This document shows positions 5,803 through 11,695 of a stretch of 11,695 nucleotides of DNA, one piece after another. How positions within the stretch are numbered: the stretch's first letter is position 1; each line of letters starts with the position of its first letter. The notes below the pieces were generated by a model, which was given only the letters and a program-made list of their open reading frames with translations, did not search any database and had not been told where the DNA came from. The position numbers were made by a program, and so were the translations under genes. This DNA comes from Deltaproteobacteria bacterium. GTDB lineage: Bacteria; Myxococcota; Myxococcia; Myxococcales; 40CM-4-68-19. Location: NCBI GenBank assembly GCA_018266095.1, contig JAFEBC010000572.1, positions 1 through 11,695 on the forward strand. Reading direction: 5' to 3'.

Positions 5803-6420
5803 ATGTCTCCTGGACAGCCACTGCGCCTGGCGCTGGTCATCGGCCTGGGCGTCTCGTGTCTGAGCGTCGCGGCCTGGGCGCTCTGGCACGAGGACGGACG
5901 CTTCGGCCTGCCCACGCCGCGGCCGCCCGGGCTGGTGCAGCCGGAGGTGGCGACCACGCTGGTCCTGCCGCAGGCCCTGGCGGACGCGGTGCCGCGCGGC
6001 CAGGGGCCCGTGCTCCTGCACTTCTTCAACCCGGACTGCCCGTGCTCACGGTTCAACCTGCCCCACCTCGAGGAGCTCAAGCTCAAGTACGGCAAGGACG
6101 TGCGCATCGTCGGGCTGGTCGAGGGAGAGTTCGCGGCGGGCAAGAAGCTCTTGGGTGAGCTGGGGATCCCGCTCGTCGACGACGAATCGGGGGCGCTGGC
6201 GAACGCGGTGGGCGTGTACTCGACGCCGCAGGCCGTGATCCTCGACGGGCAAGGCAAGCTGCGCTACCGCGGCAACTACAACGCCGCCCGCTACTGCGAC
6301 GATCCCGAGACGCAGTACGCGCGCCTCGCCTTGGAGGCGGTGCTCGCGGAGGCGCCGGTCGCCCTGCCCGTCCAGGCGTCGATCGCGTACGGCTGCGAGC
6401 TGCCGAGGGGTCATCGATGA
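5803..6420 (+). CDS. Membrane-anchored thioredoxin-fold protein with CPC motif (DUF6436-like)
   Basis: This 205-residue protein begins with a hydrophobic signal-anchor (residues about 6-26, LALVIGLGVSCLSVAAWAL), placing the rest outside the cytoplasm. The thioredoxin-like core follows: VLLHFFNPDCPCSRFNLPHL carries C79-P-C81-S, a C-x-C arrangement instead of the usual CxxC, then an ALANAVGVYSTPQAVIL segment with the cis-Pro-type TP. Two further cysteines, in ARYCDDP (C165) and YGCELP (C198), are typical of the DUF6436-like group I recall with CPCSRFN. It probably acts as a periplasmic thiol-disulfide or peroxide-type redox protein; its substrate is unknown. ATG 5803 is supported by the promoter just upstream and the following anchor. 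Its stop overlaps the start of the histidine kinase gene (ATGA at 6417-6420), so the two are co-transcribed and probably translationally coupled, suggesting a shared role in sensing the cell-envelope redox state. Confidence 0.85.
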   Translation: MSPGQPLRLALVIGLGVSCLSVAAWALWHEDGRFGLPTPRPPGLVQPEVATTLVLPQALADAVPRGQGPVLLHFFNPDCPCSRFNLPHLEELKLKYGKDVRIVGLVEGEFAAGKKLLGELGIPLVDDESGALANAVGVYSTPQAVILDGQGKLRYRGNYNAARYCDDPETQYARLALEAVLAEAPVALPVQASIAYGCELPRGHR

Positions 6421-8165
6421 ACGCGGTCGCCGAGCAGGCCCTGCCGCTGTTGGCGGTCCCCGATCCGCTGCCGCCCATCCGCGCGCGCGCCGACGAGATC
6501 ATGCGGTACTTCGTGCTCGGGCACTTCGCGTTCGCGCTCTGCCTCGCGCCCGTGTACGGCACGTGGTTCGTCACGGGGGTGGTGGCGTCGGCGGCCCTGC
6601 TGCTGTTCCTCGTCTCGGCCTGGCTCCTGCCCGGACAGTTCGTGACCCGCTGCATGGCGGGCGTGTCGCTGCAGATGTTCTGCGCGCTGCACATCTTCCA
6701 GCTCCACGGGCTGCCGGAGATGCACTTCTTCTTCTTCACCTCGACGACGGTCCTCATCCTCTATCAGGACGAGAAGGCCCTCTGGCTCGGCGTCGGGCTC
6801 ATCATCGCCCAGCACATCCTGTTCGCCGTGCTGCAGAACTCGGGCGTGCAGGTGCACTTCTTCCCCGAGACGCGGGTGGGCGTGTTCAAGCTCTCGTTCC
6901 ACTTCGGCATCGCGCTGGTGCAGGCGGCGATCGCGTCGGGGTGGGCGTGGCGGCTCAAGCGGCAGACCTTGCGCCAGGCGCAGGACGAGGCCGATCGGCG
7001 GGTGATGGACGCGCGGCTGATGCTCTCGGAGAAGCTGGCGTCGCTCGGCATGCTGGCGGCGGGCGTGGGGCACGAGATCAACAACCCGCTGGCAGTGACG
7101 ATGGCGTCGGTGGAGTACATCGCGGGCGAGCTCAAGCAGCTCCGCGACGAGCTCCCGCAGCGGCTGCAGGCGAAGTTCGACGAGCTCGCCGAGCCGATCA
7201 AGGACGTCGAGGAGGCCACCATCCGCATCCGCGACGTGGTGCGCGACCTGCGCATGCTCTCGCGGTCCGAGAAGCACCTGGGCGCCGTCGACGTGACCGA
7301 GGTGGTGGCGGCGGCGGTGCGCGCGACGCACAACGAGGTGCGGCACCGCGCGCAGCTCGTGCGGGCGCTGCCCAGGCTCCCGCTGGTGCGCGGCGATCCG
7401 GCGCGGCTCGGCCAGGTGTTCATCAACCTCTTCATCAACGCGGCGCACGCGATCCCGGAGGGCCGCTCCTCGGAGAACCACATCACCGTCGAAGGCAAGG
7501 TGGACGGGCTCAAGGTTGTGGTCTCGGTGCGCGATTCGGGCGTGGGCATGTCGCCGGCCGTGGTGAGCCGGGTGTTCGATCCGTTCTTCACCACCAAGCA
7601 GGTGGGCGCGGGGACGGGCCTCGGGCTGTCGATCTGCCACCGCATCGTGACCGATCTGGGCGGCACCATCGAGGTCGAGAGCGTCGAGGGGCGCGGGTCG
7701 ACGTTCCGCGTGGTGCTGCCGCTGGCAAGCCAAGGGGAGCAGCCGTCCCCGGCGCCGTATGTGCAGACCGGGCCGCAGCGTCAACGCGGGCGCGTGCTCG
7801 TCATCGACGACGAGAAGGCGATCGGCGGCTCCATCGCGCGGCTCCTGCCCGAGCACGACCTGACCCTGCTCACGGGCGCGAAGGCGGCGCTGGGCCTCCT
7901 GGCGGCGGGCGACCGCTGGGACGTCATCGTCTGCGATCTGATGATGCCGGAGATGAGCGGGCTCGAGTTCTACGCGGAGCTGCGCAAGCGGTTCCCCACG
8001 CAGGCGCAGGCGACGGTGTTCCTGACGGGCGGCGCGTTCACGCCGCACGTGAGCGACTTCCTGGCCGGGCTGCCGCGCGAGATGTGGATGGAGAAGCCGT
8101 TCGAGGCCGAGGCGCTCAAGTCGTGGATCTCGGCCCGGCTGCGCGCGGCGGCGGTCGCGGCGTAG
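6417..8165 (+). CDS. Hybrid sensor histidine kinase / response regulator with membrane sensor domain
   Basis: This 582-residue protein has four regions. Residues about 30-185 are a polytopic membrane domain, probably six helices. It contains GLPEMHFFFFTSTTVLILYQ, resembling the HFHFF-type integral membrane sensor found in some chemotaxis receptors and diguanylate cyclases. Then comes a HisKA domain with phospho-acceptor H219 in AAGVGHEINNPLA, and an HATPase domain with N box NLFINAAHAI (N341), G1 DSGVGM (D373) and G2 GTGLGLS (from G399). The C-terminal receiver has acidic pair D464-D465 (VIDDEK), phospho-acceptor D507 (CDLMMPEMSG) and K560 (MEKPF). All catalytic residues are present, so kinase and receiver should both be active. 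The receiver ends the protein, so the output must pass to a partner encoded elsewhere. The start overlaps the upstream redox gene, with GAGGGG about seven bases before the ATG. The signal may be reported by that thiol protein, which is inference. Confidence 0.93.
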   Translation: MNAVAEQALPLLAVPDPLPPIRARADEIMRYFVLGHFAFALCLAPVYGTWFVTGVVASAALLLFLVSAWLLPGQFVTRCMAGVSLQMFCALHIFQLHGLPEMHFFFFTSTTVLILYQDEKALWLGVGLIIAQHILFAVLQNSGVQVHFFPETRVGVFKLSFHFGIALVQAAIASGWAWRLKRQTLRQAQDEADRRVMDARLMLSEKLASLGMLAAGVGHEINNPLAVTMASVEYIAGELKQLRDELPQRLQAKFDELAEPIKDVEEATIRIRDVVRDLRMLSRSEKHLGAVDVTEVVAAAVRATHNEVRHRAQLVRALPRLPLVRGDPARLGQVFINLFINAAHAIPEGRSSENHITVEGKVDGLKVVVSVRDSGVGMSPAVVSRVFDPFFTTKQVGAGTGLGLSICHRIVTDLGGTIEVESVEGRGSTFRVVLPLASQGEQPSPAPYVQTGPQRQRGRVLVIDDEKAIGGSIARLLPEHDLTLLTGAKAALGLLAAGDRWDVIVCDLMMPEMSGLEFYAELRKRFPTQAQATVFLTGGAFTPHVSDFLAGLPREMWMEKPFEAEALKSWISARLRAAAVAA

Positions 8166-8235
8166 CGCTGCGCGCGGCACGCCCGCACGGCTGCGCGGCC
8201 CGACGCCCTTCTGTTGGCGGGCCTTGATGGTGTAC

Positions 8236-8247
8236 AGAGGCGCCTCT
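8236..8247. promoter_or_regulatory. 12-bp perfect palindrome upstream of purB
   Basis: AGAGGCGCCTCT is self-complementary over all 12 bases and begins within TACAGA (8233-8238), a possible -10 box, 21 bp before the purB start codon. Its position would suit an operator or a short 5'-UTR hairpin. No PurR box known to me matches it, so this is only a candidate. Confidence 0.3.
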
Positions 8248-8267
8248 CTCCTGCCCGAGGACCGCCG

Positions 8268-9611
8268 ATGATCCCGCGCTACTCCCGCCCTGAGATGGCC
8301 CAGCTTTGGACGCCGGAGGCGCGGTATGCGCGCTGGCTGACGATCGAGCTGGCGGGCGCGCGGGCGATGGCGAAGCGGGGCCTCGTGCCGCAGGACGCGG
8401 TGGACGAGTGCCTGGCCAAGGCCGGGACGTTCACGGCGCAGGACGCGGCGCGCATCGACGAGATCGAGAAGGTCACGCGGCACGACGTCATCGCCTTCCT
8501 GACCTTCATGGAGGAGCGCATCGGGCCCTCGGCGCGCTGCCTGCACTTCGGGATGACCTCGTCGGACGTGCTCGATTCGAGCCTGGCGCTGCTCCTGCGC
8601 GACGCGGCGGACCTCCTGCTCGCGGGCGTCGAGAAGGCGCGCGCGGCGATCGTCAAGCGGGCTATCGAGTTCAAGCACACGCCGACCATCGGGCGCTCGC
8701 ACGGCATCCACGCGGCGCCGACGCCGTTCGGGCCCAAGCTGCTCACGGGGGCCGACGAGCTGGGCCGCGCGAAGACGCGCCTGCAGCACGCGCGCGCCGT
8801 GATCGCCGTGGGCAAGCTCTCGGGCGCGGTGGGCACGTTCGCGCACCTCGCGCCGGACATCGAGGAGGAGGCGCTGGCGAGCCTGGGCCTGACGCCGGAG
8901 CCGGTGTCGACGCAGATCGTGCACCGCGACCGGCACGCCGAGTTCTTCAGCGCGCTGGCGCTGGTGGGCAGCTCCCTCGAGCGCTTCGCGGTGGAGATCC
9001 GGCACCTGCAGCGCACCGAGGTGCGCGAGGCCGAGGAGGCGTTCGGCGCGGGCCAGAAGGGCTCGTCGGCGATGCCGCACAAGCGGAACCCGGTGCTGAG
9101 CGAGAACCTGACGGGCCTGTCGCGCATGCTGCGCGGGTACGCGCTGGCGGCGATGGAGAGCGTGGCGCTGTGGCACGAGCGCGACATCAGCCACTCGAGC
9201 GTGGAGCGCATGGTGGCGCCGGACGCGACGGTGACCCTGGACTTCATGCTGCACCGCTTCGCGGGCCTCATCGAGGGCCTCAGGGTGCACCCGGAGCGCA
9301 TGCTGCAGAACCTGAACGCCACGCGCGGGCTCGTGTTCTCGCAGCCGGTGCTGCTCAAGCTCATCGAGGCCGGGCTGGAGCGGCAGGCGGCGTACGTGGT
9401 GGTGCAGCGCAACGCCATGCGCGTGTGGGACGAGGGCAAGGACTTCCACGCGCTGCTCGCGGAGGACCCGGAGGTGAAGGCGAAGATCGCGCCGGACGCG
9501 CTGGCGAAGGCGTTCGATCTGAACCGCGAATTGCGTCACGTGGACGCGATCTTCGCGCGCGTGCTGACGAGCGAGGACACATCACACACCCGTCCTGCTC
9601 GCGACGACTGA
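8268..9611 (+). CDS. purB: Adenylosuccinate lyase
   Basis: This 447-residue enzyme of the fumarase/aspartase superfamily cleaves fumarate from SAICAR (to AICAR) and from adenylosuccinate (to AMP), so it acts twice in purine synthesis. The N-terminus MIPRYSRPEMAQLWTPEARY is typical of bacterial PurB. Active-site regions are FGMTSSDVLDS (S98-S99-D100), TIGRSHGIHA (H145, general acid) and the superfamily signature GSSAMPHKRNP (residues 265-275, catalytic Ser in the flexible loop). The length fits the B. subtilis/Thermotoga-type enzyme, and the last 12 residues are a variable tail. ATG 8268 has GAGGA six bases upstream; an in-frame TTG at 8214 is rejected because it would add residues before the conserved start. 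It is cytoplasmic, probably a tetramer, and appears to be a single-gene unit 102 bp after the kinase gene. Confidence 0.96.
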   Translation: MIPRYSRPEMAQLWTPEARYARWLTIELAGARAMAKRGLVPQDAVDECLAKAGTFTAQDAARIDEIEKVTRHDVIAFLTFMEERIGPSARCLHFGMTSSDVLDSSLALLLRDAADLLLAGVEKARAAIVKRAIEFKHTPTIGRSHGIHAAPTPFGPKLLTGADELGRAKTRLQHARAVIAVGKLSGAVGTFAHLAPDIEEEALASLGLTPEPVSTQIVHRDRHAEFFSALALVGSSLERFAVEIRHLQRTEVREAEEAFGAGQKGSSAMPHKRNPVLSENLTGLSRMLRGYALAAMESVALWHERDISHSSVERMVAPDATVTLDFMLHRFAGLIEGLRVHPERMLQNLNATRGLVFSQPVLLKLIEAGLERQAAYVVVQRNAMRVWDEGKDFHALLAEDPEVKAKIAPDALAKAFDLNRELRHVDAIFARVLTSEDTSHTRPARDD

Positions 9612-9668
9612 GTTCGGGCCCGCACCAACACGCTGCTCGACGCTCGTGCCCAATGCGACCATTCACCG

Positions 9669-9686
9669 CAGAGGCGCCGAAGCGCC
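9669..9686. repeat. Small hairpin element in the purB downstream gap
   Basis: In the 174-bp gap (9612-9785) between convergent genes, GGCGC (9673-9677) and GCGCC (9682-9686) enclose a CGAA loop. It is set in the context TTCACCGCAGAGGCGCCGAAGC, which looks like a degenerate copy of the CGCAGAG-type intergenic repeats common in many high-GC genomes. The 10-mer CAGAGGCGCC also occurs in the purB upstream palindrome. It could serve as a weak bidirectional terminator. I see no gene in the gap. Confidence 0.3.
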
Positions 9687-9785
9687 GAACTGGTCTCCTC
9701 GGCTAGCCGCCAAGCCCTTCTGCACTCCTGCAGCGCTCCAACTCAGCGACCTCACCGCGAAGAGTCCTGAGATGTGCCTTGGCGC

Positions 9786-11695
9786 TTACTGCTGCCGCAC
9801 AACCGGAATCGACAGAGGTGCCCCGTTCCTGCGCAGGCCGAGCTGCACCGTCGATCCGGGCGCGCCGTTGATGCGCACGCGCGCGTCGGACACACCCGTC
9901 ACCGGGGCGCCGTCGATGCTGGCGAGCGCGTCGCCCATGAGCACGCCTGCCGCCTCCGCGGGGCTGCCCACGAGCACCTGCATCACCAGCACGGTCTGCG
10001 AGTCGCCGCGCAGGGCCACGCCGATGGTGCCGGGGTCCACCTTCGGCTTGGGCAGGATGAGGTTGCCGAGCGCGAGCTGCTGGCCTGGGTCGACGTGGAA
10101 CTGCTGCTTGAGGCTCCGCCGCGCGCCCGCGAAGGCCGTCAGCGTGTGATCGCCCGGCGCGATGCCGTTGATGGCGAAGCTGCCGTCCTGCGTCTTGGGG
10201 CCGATGTCGTGCGACTGCGGGACGCCGTCGAGCTGGATGAGCGCGGTGGGCACGGGCGCGTTGGCGTCGTCGACGATGAAGCCGGTGACGTTGGCGGCGG
10301 GGCTCAAGCTGATGTTGATGCTCGCGGTGCCGCCGGGCGTGAGCGCGACCTGGGCCTTGCCGGTGCGGCCGTCGCTCGTCTGCACGCCGAGCGTGAGCGG
10401 CATGCCGGGCACGTCGTCGAGGTCGAACTGCGCGCCAAGGAACGTCTGCAGCGCGGCCTGGTTGAGCTGGAAGGGGCCGCCCTGCGTCTGCGGTGACATC
10501 GAGAGCGTGAACTGCGTCGTGGGCGGATCGCCGTCGAGGCGGCCGTGCAACGAGGCCGCGGGCAGGAGCTGCACGGTGGCCGTGTTCTGCTCGCGCGTGT
10601 TGGTGACCGAGCCGGTGCGGCCCCCGTTCTGCGCGCTGATGAGGAGCGTGTCGGGCATGTCGGTGCGCGCGCGCGGCGTGGTGAAGCGGCCGTTCGAGTC
10701 GGCGACCATGGCCATGCCGAAGCCGCGGCCGGGCCCGTTGCCGCCCACGGAGATGCGGATGGTCGCGCCCGCCGCGGGCACGCCGCCGGGCTCGAGCACG
10801 ACGATGTTGAAGCCTTCGCTGTCGGGGTTGTCCTCGGGGAGCGCGAGGTCGTAGACCACGGTGCGGTTGGCCTCGACGGTGACCATCTGGCGCTGGAACG
10901 GCGGGCCTCCGCCCGTGCCGGAGGAGTTGTCGGCGACGGCGGCCATCCGATACACGCCGGTGGGCAGTTGGAGCTGATAGCTGCCGTCGGGGAGCATCTT
11001 GGTCGTCGCGGGATCGCCTCCGCCGAAGCCGCCCGCGCCGAAGCCGAATCCGCCCGCGGCCACCGCGATGATGCTGACGCCGGGAGGCAGCGGGCCGTCC
11101 TTCTTGGTGACGTGCCCGGTGACGGTGCCGTCGCCCTTGAGCGTCAGGTCCACGTGCGCGGTCTCGCCCTCGCGGACATCCACGGGCTGCTGCACGCCCA
11201 TGTCCACGCCGTCGCGCGCGGCGTTGATGGTCTGCCGCCCGGCCTGCAGGCCCGTGAGCGTGTAGATGCCGAGCGGCCCGCTGCGGGTCTCGAGCGCCGA
11301 CTGCTGCAAGACCGGCCCGCCGAAGCTGCCCGCGGGGTTGCCCCACACGCGCGCGTTCTCGACCGGATTGCCCGAGACGTCGCGCACGGTGCCGGTGACG
11401 ATGCCGGTGGTGCGCAGGAGCAGCTTGAGCGGGAAGCGCTGGCCCTCGGCGACGGTGATGCCGTGCTCGGAGTCGCTGGCGAAGCCGGCCTTGCGCGCGG
11501 TGACGTCGTAGCTCCCGGGCGGCAGACCCTCGACCGCGAACTCGCCGCGGCCGCCGGCCATGACGCGCGCGGAGTCGCCGTTGAGGCCGTGCGGGCTGAC
11601 CAGGATCTCGGCGGCCTCGACGGGCGAGCCGTCGCTGTCGTTTTGAACGGTGCCCTCGATGGCGCAGCCCTTGCCGAGCTTGAGCACGAGGCCCT
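9786..11695 (-). CDS. Carboxypeptidase-regulatory-like repeat protein with C-terminal PDZ domain (5' end beyond window)
   Basis: The reading frame enters from beyond 11695 and runs 635 codons to TAA at 9786. It is a chain of about six beta-sandwich (CarboxypepD_reg / prealbumin-like) modules. Clear examples are IEGTVQNDSDGSPVEAAEI...GEFAVEGLPPGSYDVTARK, VTGTVRDVSGNPVENARVW...YTLTGLQAGRQTINA, VTGHVTKKDGPLPPG...GSYQLQLPTGVYRMAA and VTGFIVDDANAPVPTALIQ...GSFAINGIAPGDHTLTA. A glycine-rich loop (GGFGFGAGGFGGGD) breaks the third. The last 80 residues form a PDZ domain (GTIGVALRGD..., with SPAEAAGVLMGDALASIDG). Such proteins are usually secreted or outer-surface anchored and bind carbohydrate or peptide ligands; the signal peptide would be outside the window. 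A GTG at 11687 is internal, as the frame stays open to the edge. No enzymatic motif is visible. It converges on purB and is functionally unrelated. Confidence 0.88.
   Translation of the reverse strand, partial: GLVLKLGKGCAIEGTVQNDSDGSPVEAAEILVSPHGLNGDSARVMAGGRGEFAVEGLPPGSYDVTARKAGFASDSEHGITVAEGQRFPLKLLLRTTGIVTGTVRDVSGNPVENARVWGNPAGSFGGPVLQQSALETRSGPLGIYTLTGLQAGRQTINAARDGVDMGVQQPVDVREGETAHVDLTLKGDGTVTGHVTKKDGPLPPGVSIIAVAAGGFGFGAGGFGGGDPATTKMLPDGSYQLQLPTGVYRMAAVADNSSGTGGGPPFQRQMVTVEANRTVVYDLALPEDNPDSEGFNIVVLEPGGVPAAGATIRISVGGNGPGRGFGMAMVADSNGRFTTPRARTDMPDTLLISAQNGGRTGSVTNTREQNTATVQLLPAASLHGRLDGDPPTTQFTLSMSPQTQGGPFQLNQAALQTFLGAQFDLDDVPGMPLTLGVQTSDGRTGKAQVALTPGGTASINISLSPAANVTGFIVDDANAPVPTALIQLDGVPQSHDIGPKTQDGSFAINGIAPGDHTLTAFAGARRSLKQQFHVDPGQQLALGNLILPKPKVDPGTIGVALRGDSQTVLVMQVLVGSPAEAAGVLMGDALASIDGAPVTGVSDARVRINGAPGSTVQLGLRRNGAPLSIPVVRQQ

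Noticed and set aside
6411..9539. A 1042-codon open frame on the minus strand
   Set aside because: It lies opposite the kinase and purB genes, both with intact catalytic motifs. Its Arg/His/Leu-rich product has no recognisable fold.
8306..9706. Long plus-strand frame overlapping purB
   Set aside because: Gly/Ala/Arg-rich out-of-frame reading of purB without motifs.
9612..9785. Possible small gene or ncRNA between purB and the PDZ protein
   Set aside because: No start with a ribosome binding site, no extended secondary structure beyond a 5-bp hairpin.

Overview
The window is very GC-rich and its real genes show strong G/C preference at third codon positions. Together with a P450, a hybrid histidine kinase with a membrane sensor, a carboxypeptidase-regulatory/PDZ protein and sparse sigma-70-like promoters, this suggests a myxobacterium-like chromosome (Myxococcota, formerly Deltaproteobacteria). 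That is inferred from style and gene content; no rRNA or other phylogenetic marker is present. I see no mobile element, tRNA, rRNA or CRISPR array.

Left part (1-2807, all minus strand): the most interesting unit. Read in the direction of transcription, it starts with a 71-residue secreted peptide ending in two tandem E-K-x-C-G-G repeats (2592-2807). A terminator-like hairpin (2527-2571) follows. Next come a DUF692 multinuclear non-heme iron oxidative enzyme (MNIO, 1593-2459), a DUF2063/BufC-HvfC-type partner abutting it with no gap (858-1592), and a secreted protein cut by the window edge that may be an M61-like peptidase (1-812). This is the architecture of bufferin/methanobactin-type RiPP metallophore loci: precursor, MNIO and partner protein. 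The peptide is probably modified on its cysteines and used to bind metal outside the cytoplasm.

Middle part: a cytochrome P450 (3045-4421, plus strand) is divergent from the RiPP unit and converges on a 37-residue polybasic protein (4471-4584, minus). A YycJ/WalJ-type metallo-beta-lactamase-fold hydrolase (4783-5652, plus) follows and ends at a hairpin. Next is a two-gene operon with an apparently leaderless promoter: a membrane-anchored thioredoxin-fold DUF6436-like protein with a CPC motif (5803-6420) overlaps by four bases a hybrid sensor histidine kinase/response regulator (6417-8165).

Right part: purB, adenylosuccinate lyase (8268-9611, plus), converges on a long protein on the minus strand (9786 to beyond 11695) built of carboxypeptidase-regulatory-like beta-sandwich repeats with a C-terminal PDZ domain. 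The 174-base gap between them holds only a small hairpin and no gene.

The genes fall into unrelated transcription units: a RiPP metallophore operon, a stand-alone P450, housekeeping genes (MBL hydrolase, purB), a redox/sensor pair and a surface or periplasmic protein.
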